A stretch of DNA of 64,000 nucleotides from contig CM034099.1 of the NCBI GenBank assembly GCA_019914945.1, forward strand, positions 620,001 to 684,000. Reading direction: 5' to 3'. Source of the stretch: Typha latifolia. Lineage: Eukaryota > Streptophyta > Magnoliopsida > Poales > Typhaceae. Below are positions 12,928 through 24,938 of the stretch, one piece after another. The position numbers and the translations under genes were made by a program. How positions within the stretch are numbered: position 1 is the stretch's first letter; the number at the start of each line of letters is the position of its first letter. The notes under the pieces are model-generated. The model was not told the DNA's origin, ran no database searches, and saw nothing but the letters and a program-made list of their open reading frames with translations.

Positions 12928-15900
12928 TTATCTGCCACGATTTGGGCAGGCATTTGCAAAGTGTGAGGGATCACCACAGGTAAAACAGCAACCAGAGACT
13001 CTTTCACCAGTTGCCGATACAAATGTCATACCATCAGCATTTCTTCCTCTTTGGCCTCGCCCACGGCCACCTCGCCTTCCAGTGGATGATGACCTGCTGC
13101 TGCTTCCACGGGACTCACTACGACCTCGTGACCCACTGTTCTCCACATCGTCTTCCCATCTGCATTGCACATTAGAATTGTATTGAGCTTTGTTGCGCAA
13201 CTTTTGTGGTAATATAAGATCGTAACCAGATATATCTAGTCATTTAAATCATGGCTATATCTATTCATACATAAAGAAGCCGCATTCTTGGAATTGGCAC
13301 TTGTAGAACTTCCTCCCTCTATTAGTTTCTGTATTAGCAGTTCGCAATGCACATTGTGCACCACATGAGTCGCACAATATTTGACCTGCATTTAAATTAC
13401 TTTGAGAATGAGTAAAACAATCATTTCAGAAGAACATAGTCAATAGGTAAAATAAATAAAACGTGACATCCATCTAATATCATAGTGTGCAGGACTATTG
13501 TGTAGTAAGAAGTATCTAAATATTGACTACTGCTTGAACTGAAATGCGCCAATTGTTGTTGTGTACACTTTGTTACTATTGAGCATATCTAGATATTCAA
13601 GAAATTGTGAGCTCTTCCAAGTCGAGCAATACAATCCAGTGTATAGCAGTTTTTGCTAGATGTGAAGAATGAACCTTGTTATTACCTTCCAGATGTCATT
13701 CTATCGAGAAATTAATTGTATATCTTTCCCAATCATGCATCTCAGACACTACATAATACAGATGAGTAATAACTAATAATTTCAGGTGTATTATTAGTTC
13801 ATTAGTACCAGGAACACAAGTAGCATAAGTCACCTGGAACACTTCTTGATCTTTGGACACTGCTTGACTGAGCACTGTTTGAACGCATAAACTGAGAAGG
13901 GCAATCATCTGAAGAATGCCCTGCTTGCCGGCAATATGTACAAGTTTCCTGTCTTGAACTTCTGTGTCTGGTATTAATTGGAACCTCCACGGCTCCCTGT
14001 CCTCTTGCTGTAATCAGGGTAAAGTCAATCAGAATAGCTAATCTTTCCGCTTCTCTTTATAAGTGAGTGGTCTCTCAGTTGCTTAGCTAGCCATTATATC
14101 TTCACTAATCACTACCACAAGATCAAAAACTAGCTGGAGAAGGAAGACAGTAAAGTCTTGCCCTAGCTAATATTGTATATATGCCTAGACGAACCTGCGG
14201 TGGAAGTATGATTACGAGACCCTGTTCTACAAATCTCAGTTAATTCTCTTAATGTGATGTCGCAGCCGCCAATACAACCTAACAAGGTAAAAGGTTTTTG
14301 AGCCAATTAAATAAAGTACAGATGTTAGGAACTTTACATTTCTAATATGAAACCAAATATTTTATATAGAAAAAAAAAACAAACTTCTGCAGGCCTTTTA
14401 AAAGTGAGGCACAAATTATATGGGACAGAATGCATAAGCAATGATCTTTCATAAATTAAAATTATTTTACATGTACAGGGATGAAGAAAGTAACAATGAA
14501 CTCTAGCAATGGAGTATACATACCGAGATGATCAACCTCATAGTTTGGTGGAATCTCCACTCGACGAAACTTAAATTGAATCATATAAATTGGACCTATA
14601 GTAACAAGATAATTAACCACCAACTAAAAAGAATAAGAACAACTTGGTTGACTGCGTTGAAAATGAAGATGCTAAATCTCTGAAATGTGAATAGCGACAG
14701 AGAATGACCTGGACCACATGTTGGGCAAACATGACCAGTCACAGCTGCTTCTGATAATGAGCTTGGGAGCCAAACAACATTCCTACACTGAAAAGAAACG
14801 CCAAAATGACTATAGTCAAAATACATCACCAGAATTCAGAGCTCTAAATTGTAAACACTATAAATGCGTGCTATTTTAAAATGTAACTATTGTGGGTTGA
14901 GCTTCTAAGTTATTAACAAAAGTATGGGCATCTGCTATTTCTTAATAGAAGTAACAGTACACCAAAACTCACCAGTGGAAAACGCAAACATCCGACCATA
15001 AATTCACCATTCTGTGGAAAAAGAATATGATTTATAATTGAAAAACTAAAACTTTCAACAAGTAGCTCAGTACATGGTGAACATTATTACCGGCCGTCGC
15101 TTCAGAACCATATCAGATTCATGGCACACACCACAAGACCTGACAACTTCTCCAAAGTTATGTGCATCTCCATTAGATCTACCAGATCTTAATACATAAG
15201 CAGAAAATATAAGACTTAGTAGAAAGTTAGAAACAAGAGAAATAAGAGGGGTCTATTTAATACCTCTCAAAGAATATCTCCATTGCCTCAAGGAGTTTTA
15301 TTTTGTTCAGTCTTGCCTGCAATGGCATCAAGAAGTGTTGTGTACTCAACAACAAATAGGTACTGAAACAGGAGCAAGTTCAGTAGGAAAATATAAATGA
15401 AAATATGCAGAGAGAAGACTACATAAGTAGCAAGGAACAAGGAACCAAAGTATACAGTATTTAGAATTGACAAGTGTTACCTATGGGAGAAGTAATGATG
15501 AAATAAATTTTTCCCAGAGTTGGAAAATATAAAAATATCTCAGCTATAAATCTCTAAGAATTGCACATTGCAATTCTATTCAAACTTTTAAGTTTTAAGT
15601 TTTAACTAGTCTTCTCTGATATACGATATTAATATTTTTAAAACCTTGGTGTTTTTATTCATATGTTAAATTCTACTAACACATGGCCATGAAAATGGAG
15701 AGGTTGAGCTTATCTGGATTCCACATTACCACTGTTTGCAACATCTTAACCAACATTCAGCAAATTAGCACACAAGAACCTTCAGGTAAGAAAGGGTACA
15801 CTGTTTGTGACATCTTAACCAACATTCAGCAAATTAGCACATGAGAACCTTCAGGTAAGAAAGGATACATGCTTAACCACATCAACCATATCTAGATTTT

Positions 15901-18900
15901 GATATTTGGTAATATCAAGTCCACCATGTACACATTCATAAACTGCCAAATTTTGGTTTAACATTACATGTCAATAGGAGTATGATCACTACAAGATGAC
16001 TAAATATCGTCATGTTGCTCTTCCACAATCAATAGAAAAGATTAAGGATGCTTCACCTTCTCTATTGCATAACACTAGAAAAATGAAGCAAAAGTTTTAA
16101 TATTAACTTACATCCACAAAACAAGATTTCATCTGATGCAAGCAACTCTCTAATACTTCAGATTTCCTCTTGGTACCCATGCTAACTGCTTTCATGTCAC
16201 ACTCCATCATTGATCTGAGGTAGGGCTTCCAGAGCTCATAGCTGAAAGTTAGGTCAGTCGGTTAACATTTAATGCTATCGACATTGCAGCAAGCAAGAAT
16301 CTGACCATCAGAGTTGATCTTTCATTCTTTCTCCTCCTCTTTTAAACAAGTATATATGTTTGCAAGGTTAAATTGCCAAAAATAGAGATAAAAGCAATTG
16401 ATAATGAAGTGAACATGAGACAGTACAAATGTAGTGTTTGGGTATAAAAAGCTGTCAAGGCTACTGATTCCTAGGGGAAAAAGAAAAACATGTCCACCTG
16501 TAAGGCAGTTAGATATATTGTAAAGAATAGATGTCTGCCTTCAAAATAATGGATATATTGTATTTGGACATTTCACAAGAAACAGCAAAGAAGAAAGCAA
16601 AACAGTTCATCACGAGAGTTAGAGAGTAGTGAGACCTCACAGATATGATGGAGTTGTATTAGCTAAAAAGACTAGTGCAGCTGCCGACAAGAATATTTTT
16701 GACTTTATTTTTCCTCCAATGAGCAAACTACATACGGAGAGTGCCACAGGAGACCTGTGGTAATAGAATATAGCTTATTTACATCATCAACAGGATGATG
16801 AAGAGCATGAGGCTTCCATAATCAAAATTATAGAATCCATTACCATACAAACAAACACAATCTAGAGATTGTAGTTTTGTACAATATTGTTTGCTATTTA
16901 TGAACATAGCAATTTGATTAAAGGTGTTACAAAAAGGTGGCACAAGGTTAAGATTGCATTACAATTTTGTATAATGTATCTAAAGTGGATTATTGTTGCA
17001 TCTAGAGTACTTGGTATAAGATGTAACTTGTAAGAAAATAGAAAATTTTAAAATGGCATACCCCATATCATCGTAACCCATTACTAACGCCTCACCCTGC
17101 AATCAAGTAAACTCATTATTACCAATAATAATTACTGGACAAAAGGAACAAATTAAACTTATAACCCAGCCAAGTGATGTTCCTTGAAAGTGCAATCAAA
17201 TGTCTCACAATTGTAATAATCAAGAAACTAAAACAAAAGAAGAGTTATGAGTTATGACAAGTATCAAAAGGGTCTTGTATTTATATATGCATGTAAAGTC
17301 TAAAGATATGCCTCGCTATGGTTGAAGGCACAAGAAGATGCTTAAAGGACAATACTCCTAGTATGCAGCATCAAAGACAGGGAAAACTAACAAATGAATT
17401 AATTTCAAATTCTCTCATGCATGACTGAAAGAAAAATTTCCACAAGAAGACGATATTAGGCAACAATCAATACAAGGTTTGTTGGGGAGAAACGAGTATT
17501 TGAATCTTTGGTCGCATAGCATCGATCAATTAACTTCTTGATGTGATCATGCATCGTTGCATCAGTGCCAATTCCTGACTACAAATAGAATGAGAAAGGA
17601 AGGTCAGGAAACCAATAAAGCACCTGATATATTCAACACTGCTTTTCTTCAAAAGAGAGGTATGTTAGTTCATGATGCATAAAATCACATAAATTGCAAA
17701 CATAAGTCAAGTTCTTTATTAAGAATAATGCCAGTAGATAGTCACCTTGTCCATGCGACTAAGGAGATCAGATTCACTTAAAAGAGGAGGTGGTCTTGTC
17801 ACTCCTGAATCAAGTGTCATAGTCGTTGGGATAAACTGCATAGAAAAAAAGGAAGTTCATCTACTTATCAAACTTTATAAAAGTTCACATGACACCACTA
17901 ACAAATACAGATGAATGATAGAACTAAGTTACATTCAAGTAGGTAATATCAAAACAGACTAGCATGGTATGTGCCAGCAAGGATAATCCATCATTTTAAG
18001 GATATAATCACATATTAGTATGTTTCATTTTTTATGAAACCTATGATTGCTCCCATTTGAAAGATTGCTCGCAATCCCAATATTACTATATCCTCTTTTT
18101 ATGGTATGTAGTGGCACAATTTACTCAATTAAAATAGCAATGTCAATGGAAAGTATGGTATGATAGACAGCTGACCTGTTGCCCAACTGTGTATGTTGGA
18201 AGTAAAGTACCACCCCATGATTCAAAGCGATAAACATCCAAATAATTTTTCTACAGGGAAAAAGAAAAGTAGAAATAAAGATTAAACTAGGAATAACCAT
18301 GTCATAGCCACAATTCTTACAACTGTACCATCAAAATGGAGTATTTCGCTGAAACATCAAAATTCCTTTATGATTGTGCATCAAATAGGGATTCATAGAA
18401 CATCTGCTACATGTAGAATAAGAAAATAGAAATCAAACAACAGTAATGCAACATTTCAACTAATTTTTTTCTCACTGTATCTACAAGTACAAGACAAGCA
18501 TTTAAGGGACGGATACGAGTATACAACAATGCTTAAGTCATTTGGTTTGCTAGCGCTTTCTTTCCATTCTACATTACCCCTACAGAAAGCTCCGATAGGA
18601 TAATTTCTAGCAAAACAGAATAGAATGGATATGACAAATGGAAAATGTAGGGTCAACAAATTCCAAGTGCTGAAGTATAGAGTCCATCAAGCTATATGTC
18701 GAAATAAACAAATTCTAGCAGATGGTAAGGTTTTTATTTTTTTTATAAAAGCAAATGATAAGGTTACTCACAGCAATTATCACACGGCCAGAGGCATTAA
18801 ACTGTTCACCAGCAATGTCGATTTCTACTGTGGTTTCAGCTCCTACAGCAGGTTGTGAGACACAAGCAAGGAAATGGCGAACAACAAGCTCATATAATTT

Positions 18901-21740
18901 CTGCAGACAATAATATAAGTGATCCATGACAAATGTGAAGCCTTATAACCAGAAAAAAACAGATTAGGTTCTTAATTTCGTATGAAACTTGTTGAAAGAA
19001 GTAGTGTACTTACATTATGGTCTTGACTCCAGTTAGGTTCACCCGAAGAGAACTTCGTTGGATGAATGGGAGGATGTGCCTTGTCATCATGTCCACCATT
19101 ACTAGGGTTTCTCCACAGCATTGTCTCTGGATCTAAAAGTCTTTGAGCATATGAACCCCAAATCGGATGTCCCGCTTGCTCTTGCACGATGCCCTAAGTA
19201 AATTATGATACACTAGCTTAAAGATTAAGCAAAAGATCAAGTCTAACAGACAAAAATGTTTCAAATTAAAAAACCTAAAAAGAAAAGGAAACTTAGGAAA
19301 ACATTCATATCTCCATCAAATGAAAGGAAAAGGAGAAAATTAAAAAGTCAATGGTAGGTACTTTATCTAAAAATACAAATTTAAAAATTTACAAACATGT
19401 AGGTCTGTGTTCACTGAGAAGCTGTCTGTCTCTGTGCGAGGATAACTAATGAATCCAGCTTGATAGAGTTCTTCTGCCACCTGTCCAGTAGTGACTTGTT
19501 CAAACCCTAAGACAAAACCAAAATCCTCACCAATCAGCACCAAAATCCTCACCTTCATTGTGTGCTCAGAACTCATTCTGAAGTATCTGGAAGCCCGTTT
19601 TTGAAGCTCGACTGTGCTCAATGGATATGGGGGATACTTCATTTTCTCCTGGAGCTTGACATTGTTGACCTGAAGAAACAAGGAAAGACAAACAAACATC
19701 ACAATTTCCAGAAATCATATTCTTTGATCAGGATTGGCATAACTCTATTTTGAAGCTAATAATCATGTAAGCCTTACAGTTGCTGTTGGTTCTTCGACAC
19801 ACAACTCATAAATTACCACAGCGCACGTGTAATCAAATAAATGACCTCGCCTGCATGTAACAAAGACACTACATAAATTTTATAACAGAGATGTAGTTAA
19901 AATAGAAGAATATCCCGCATCTCACATCCAGCTGAAAGTAGCAGTTCCCTCATCTGAAGTGTGTGAGCAGTTTATTGTCCAGAACTCTTCAGGCTCATGA
20001 GATTGTATCTCCCAAAAACGTTCAACAATAAAACCAAGGGTTGGAAACTGTACAAAACAATGAAAAGGTAAGTTGTTCCAACAGGTTCTTCAACATATAA
20101 GTAGAAAATTTAAGTAGCCAACATTTATTTATTGAACAGTATAACAGACCTGACAAGGACCATAACTTAACACAAGATTTCTCTCATCCCCTGCAAAATC
20201 GAGAACAAATGCATCTTTTAGCAGCATAGTCTGGAACCTAGTGAAAGAGGCACCTATTCGGAGGTCAATTTCCTGCCAAATATTTCCAATTATCAGTATG
20301 GGTTTACCAAGTTAGACATAAAGCAGGTGGCAAAAGCATGATTGTTAACTCTGGGCTGGATAAAATTTAATAGAAAAAGGAAAGCTGTGCCACATATTCT
20401 ACAACAGAATATATCTATTAAGAAATGAATCCTACCCAGTCCTAGAAGACCAAAACAAATGAAAAAAAAAAAAAACGCACTATCAAATGTTGTACCTAGA
20501 TTTACATGCATTACTAGGTTGAGATAAGCAAGTTTGAAAGTTTCTTTAACAAAAGATAATGACCCTCTAGACCACATTGGCTTCTGGAGAGATCTTTATA
20601 GCCATTTGTTTCAAGAGTTAGTGGCTCGTCTTGGAATTATGAATTCTGGATCTACTGATAGAACCAAATAGAAGGTAATGAGTATTGGAATCACCTGCCT
20701 GGCATCAACAGCATCAGCAAATAATTTGTTGGGTCTGGCAAGATTCTGAACTGATTCATGTATTTCCCTGGCATTTCAAATTAAACAAAAATTGTAACAG
20801 GAATATGCAATTGTGGATATGATATACCAACAGTAATCCACAGCCATTAGTACCTCTCAATTAAAGCCGAGAAACGAGCTCTCCAAATGTTGAGATTGTG
20901 ATTTACAGCTGTGCAAACCTCTACCACTTCAAATGCAATGTTTTCACCTTCTCTATCACAATCAAGCCAAAGTACCAGCCACTGACATTTCCTAGCTTCC
21001 TCCTCCAAAGTTCGTTTAATATCCAACTTGTCCTGCAATCCTCAAAACCATCAAAGAATGGAAACAAAAATGGGCGGGAAAAATACTATTGTTGCGCATT
21101 GGGTTCTAATACTAAGTGACACTTGAGGGAATGAAAAAAAAAGCAAAAAACAAAAACATAATCTTACCCTAGAACCGCATGGATAATGCAGTATGAGGAA
21201 AAAAATTAACACAGATTATTGCCAAAGAAGGGAGATAGTTCTCCTGATACCAAGTAATGTGCATTGGGGCCTCAGATACAAGATTCTAATCCATGTAATA
21301 TTTATGTCAAGAACTAATCATTTCTTTCTTCTTTACTCTTCCTCGTAAGGACTCAACGAACCACATCCACAATACGAAATATTTCACTACAAAAAGGTTG
21401 CCAACCAAATGTTCGACAAAATGTCTTCTAGAGAAAAGACTCAAACCTGAGGGACGTGCTTGCGGATTGGGGCGTGGTAGAGGTCGACAGGGTCGCACGA
21501 ATGCCACTTGCGGAAGCGATCTTCGAAATCGAGCTCCATGAGGTGGCCGGTGACGGAGGTGACGAGCATGAGGCAGGGCTGGGATCCGATGGCGTACTCG
21601 AATTCGAACACGCGGTTGTAGCGGGAGCGGCCCTCGCGAGAACGTAGGCCGCGTCCACGGGATAGGATCTCCGACACCGACTTGGCCACCGACGGCTTCT
21701 CCGCCACGTTTAGGACTCGGATCCGACCGCGACCCGACAT
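12928..21740 (-). CDS. TOP3A: DNA topoisomerase 3-alpha
   Basis: Type IA topoisomerase of the RecQ-TOP3-RMI complex, which decatenates recombination intermediates in the nucleus. All 24 exons were traced: 21447-21740, 20854-21032, 20695-20767, 20150-20272, 19926-20047, 19778-19850, 19553-19669, 19397-19480, 19014-19193, 18772-18900, 18176-18250, 17746-17835, 17474-17578, 17062-17096, 16112-16241, 15264-15316, 15091-15187, 14973-15011, 14709-14787, 14524-14595, 14195-14278, 13834-14007, 13271-13385 and 12928-13159. They sum to 2754 nt, 917 aa, in unbroken phase. Toprim residues appear in VLNVAEKPS and in [10 protein letters not shown] (about Asp122/Asp124/Glu126). The active-site tyrosine is Tyr340 in [11 protein letters not shown]. 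The C-terminus has a topoisomerase zinc finger (CGVC, CPTCGPG), a CCHC knuckle at about 767-780, a GRF-type zinc finger at about 805-845 (CDSCG, GRKFYKC, ECGFF) and a last CCHC knuckle [14 protein letters not shown]. This arrangement is expected of plant TOP3A. Confidence 0.95.
15731..15868. repeat. 69-bp tandem duplication in a TOP3A intron
   Basis: Two adjacent near-identical copies, 15731-15799 and 15800-15868, each begin ACTGTTTG, continue through CATCTTAACCAACATTCAGC and end near TTCAGGTAAGAAAGG. They lie inside the intron between the exons at 16112-16241 and 15264-15316, and differ at only a few bases, so the duplication is recent. Confidence 0.85.
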
Positions 21741-22167
21741 GGCGATGGTTCGAAATTGGAGAAGAAGTGCGCGCGGTTTGTTATTTTTTTTTTGTGTACT
21801 TCCTCTGCTTTATTTTTCACTTTTCATTTTCTTTTTTTGTTTTCAAATTTCCTTCATTTTATTTTATTTTATTTTATTTTGTAATAGAAGTCGTAGTAAA
21901 GAAATGGATGGTATTAATTGTGAAAAGGTCAAAGCGCTCACGTCAGTCCCCTCAACACTACCTGATCCCCGACCACATCTCATCAACCAAACAACCAGTC
22001 CACCTATACATGACTCTTCCTCATCTCCGCAAATAAAAAGCCGCCACGTCATAGTCTTCAAAATTACATGAGCTGCTAACCGTGTTGCACGTTCTGTCCA
22101 TTTCAGTCGATCCCTCCCACCTTCGCCACGAGAACACTTCCGGAGCCAAACCGACCTTTCCCCCTTC

Positions 22168-22211
<44 letters not shown>
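21741..22211. promoter_or_regulatory. Compact bidirectional promoter between TOP3A and the F-box gene
   Basis: The start codons of TOP3A (21740, minus) and the F-box/kelch gene (22212, plus) are 471 bp apart and point away from each other. The interval has a T-rich left part with repeated ATTTT units (about 21850-21880), a short GC-richer middle, and a perfect CT run (22169-22210) ending directly before the plus-strand ATG. Co-regulation is possible but not shown by sequence alone. Confidence 0.55.
22169..22210. repeat. (CT)21 tract ending at the F-box start codon
   Basis: Perfect CT run directly abutting the CATGG start of the F-box/kelch gene, so it forms the end of the 5' UTR. Confidence 0.97.
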
Positions 22212-22215
<4 letters not shown>

Positions 22216-24938
22216 CTTCGTCTTCCTCCTCCACCGCCGCCGCCGCCCTCCCGGAACCCCTAATCCCTGGTCTCCCCAACGACATCTCCGTCGTCATCCT
22301 CGCCTCTCTGCCCCTCCCCATCCAATCCCGCCTCCGCTTCACCTGCCGCGAATGGCGCCGCCTCCTCTACCCCTCCACCATCCTCCCCCTCCGACGACTC
22401 CTCCGCCTCCCTTCTCACCAACTCCTCGCCCTCTTCCCCTCCGACCCCTCCCTCTCCTCCCCCTTCCTCTTCGACCCCTCCTCTCTCTCCTTCCTTCCCC
22501 TCCCCCCTCTCCCCTGCTCCCCCCACCTCTTCTACCTCTCAAACTTCTCCCCCCTCTCCCTCCGCCACCACCTTTACCTCCTCGGCGGCTCCCTCTTCGA
22601 CGCCCACTCCTACCCCCTCGGCCATCCCGTCTCCTCCGCCGCCGTCCACAGCCTCGACCTCGCTGGAGACCCCCCATCCTGGATCCGCCTCCCCGACATG
22701 CCCACCCCACGCGGAAGCTTCGCCTCCGCCGCCGTCGATTCCGCGTCAAGTCTAATCGTGGCCGGCGGCGGATCGAGGCATCCGATGTATCCGTCGCAGG
22801 GAAGTCGGATTGTATCGGTGGAGTGGTATGATATGGCGGCGGGTGAGTGGAGGATGGAGGAGAAGATGCCGAGGCAGCGGGCCGGGTGCGTAGGGTTTGT
22901 GGCGGAGGGTGAATTGGAGGAGGAGTTTTGGGTGATGGGAGGGTATGGGGAGTATAGGGCGATGGCGGGGGTTGTGCCGGCGGATGTGTACTGTAGGGAC
23001 GCGGTGGTGTTAGGGTTGAGGAGTGGGAAGTGGAGGGAGGTGGGAGATATGTGGGAGGAAGGGGAGAGGAGGAAGCTTGGAGCTGTGGGTGTGGTTGAGG
23101 GAGAAGATGGGTTGGCCAAGGGTGTGTTCATGCTCGATCGCAATGAGATTTTTAGGTAAATTTGGTGACGATATTGTAGTGTTATGTATTCTGCTTCTAT
23201 GTTTTTCTCATTAAATAGCATCTAAGCTGGATGATGTTATGAGTATATGGCACATTGAGTTCATTGTACAATTAAATTTCTAGGGAATTGCAATCCCAAG
23301 AACACATTATGCGAATCGCTGTATTAGTGTGAGTTCAATTTCTTTGAAAGGCACAAGATATGTTTCACTAGTCATCTACTCATCTCATCGTTGATGAATA
23401 GATCTGTTTATCCCTGTGCTCTATTTTTTTTATTCTTCTTTGTTTGCTTATCATTCCAAATTTGGTAGTTGATCATAGATAGTTCTTGATGCATGGAGAA
23501 GAATATTTTTGAATCTTTGGCTACAATTGTTGGAACAGCAAAGAAAATCTGAATTGGCCATATGAAAGCATGATATTACCCTGGTACCTTTTAGTCTGAA
23601 TTTGGCCGTTTTATTCACTATCCTAAATGTGCGACATGCCAACATGCCTTTTCCCCTGTTTTTTCTTGTTTAGATAGGTGAGTTGATGTCACCACAATTG
23701 GGGTTACCTCAAGGTTTTTATTGAAAATCTTTTTCACTCTTGTGCATTATACCCCCAATTTAGAGGCTACTTTGTTTGGCACCATTGACATGAACAGAGG
23801 AATGCATTTTGTTATGAACCTACACATACCTTACTCTTGAAACTTCTTGGTCCTATTTAAGCTATACAAATGCTGCAATTTTTTCCAGATGTTTGTCAAG
23901 GCTTAGTTGACTTGTTTACAGGACATGTTGGAAATTATGGTGAGTTGGCTGATGAAGTCCTAAACAAAAGTCCTCTTGTGTACTTCACTCCATATGTACC
24001 AGAGCAAGTGAACTGATTCCTTATTAGAGTTTTGATATCATTTTTGGCCTATTGGGAGTTATTTTATGGGGTATGTTATTCTCAGTCTCGTACTAGAAGT
24101 TAATCCCAATAGTATGCAATCTATCTTCATGTGGTAAGGTTATCGGCATAAAGATCAGGATTCCAAAGGCAATAAGCTTGTTCTGGAGGAACCATCAAAA
24201 AGATTTTTAAATTGTTTATGTGGAAAATAGTACCATGTTACTGAGCTTCCTGTACTAAGTTAAATTTCTTGTGATATGGGGGTTTTGTCCTAGTATAGTG
24301 TTTGTCATTCTGGAATAAGAAAACTTCTACTTCTGATTAAGTTCAAAGTCTTTGGTGCTTGGGCGTTTGGACCTGATAGTGATGCATGTACTGTGAAATA
24401 GAGTTGGAGCGTATTCCTCATCAAAATCCCAGCTCCTTCACTAGTTAGAAATCTTTTGGATTCTTAAGCACTGCACATTATTGAACTTTAGCCTGTATTT
24501 TAAACATTTCAATGCATGAACCTTTCTAATTCGACATGGTAACATATTAGTATTTTGATCGCATGCAAACTCTAATTCTTCCACATGTATTATTTTTAAA
24601 AGGCCTATTTCTCTGGGAAGTCATATTTATGGACAGTTCTGCTTTGCAGATATGATTTTGCTGTAAACAGATGGCTGAAAGAATCGTGTTTGCGGAGAAA
24701 GATTCCAGCCAGTGAATCTTGTGGTTTTGCTGCTATGAATGGTGAGCTGTATGTGTTAACAACAGCACAGCCCTCTCCAGATATCTCAGATCTGCGGAAG
24801 CGTCATAAGAAGAGGTGGAGAATGGAAATACAAGTATACAACCCTGAGAAGAAGAAATGGAGATTCCTTATTGCAAATCCACCATTCCAGCAACCCGTAG
24901 ACTTTAAGACCACAATGCTCTGCACTATTCGATTATAA
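22212..24938 (+). CDS. F-box/kelch-repeat protein (OR23-like)
   Basis: Probable substrate-recognition subunit of an SCF ubiquitin ligase. Exon 1 is 22212-23155 and exon 2 24650-24938, joined in phase through a 1494-bp intron, giving 410 aa. The F-box is at about residues 17-60 (LIPGLPNDISVVILASLPLP, then SRLRFTCREWRRLL). Kelch blades follow, seen as LYLLGGSLFD, LIVAGGGSR and FWVMGGYGEYR, with Trp-containing partners such as GEWRMEEKMP and GKWREVGDMW. The exon 2 part RYDFAVNRWLKES and WRMEIQVYNPEKKKW completes the propeller. The start is a CCATGG immediately after the CT tract. Exon 1 is extremely rich in C on the coding strand and becomes G-rich near its end, a steep compositional gradient of the sort seen in monocots. 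The OR23 label rests on general likeness of the LIPGLPND start; the substrate is unknown. Confidence 0.85.

Noticed and set aside
15317..15473. Coding extension upstream of the TOP3A exon 15264-15316
   Set aside because: The frame that runs there meets a stop (TGA) when continued into the exon; the acceptor at 15317 gives the in-phase product [17 protein letters not shown].
19481..19552. Extra 24 codons in TOP3A as coding sequence
   Set aside because: They have canonical splice borders and interrupt a strongly conserved protein segment, so the region was treated as an intron; the retention possibility is listed as a finding.
22082..22831. Pro/Arg-rich 249-aa plus-strand frame and several antisense frames
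   Set aside because: Shadow frames of the C-rich first exon of the F-box/kelch gene, which itself has clear domains.
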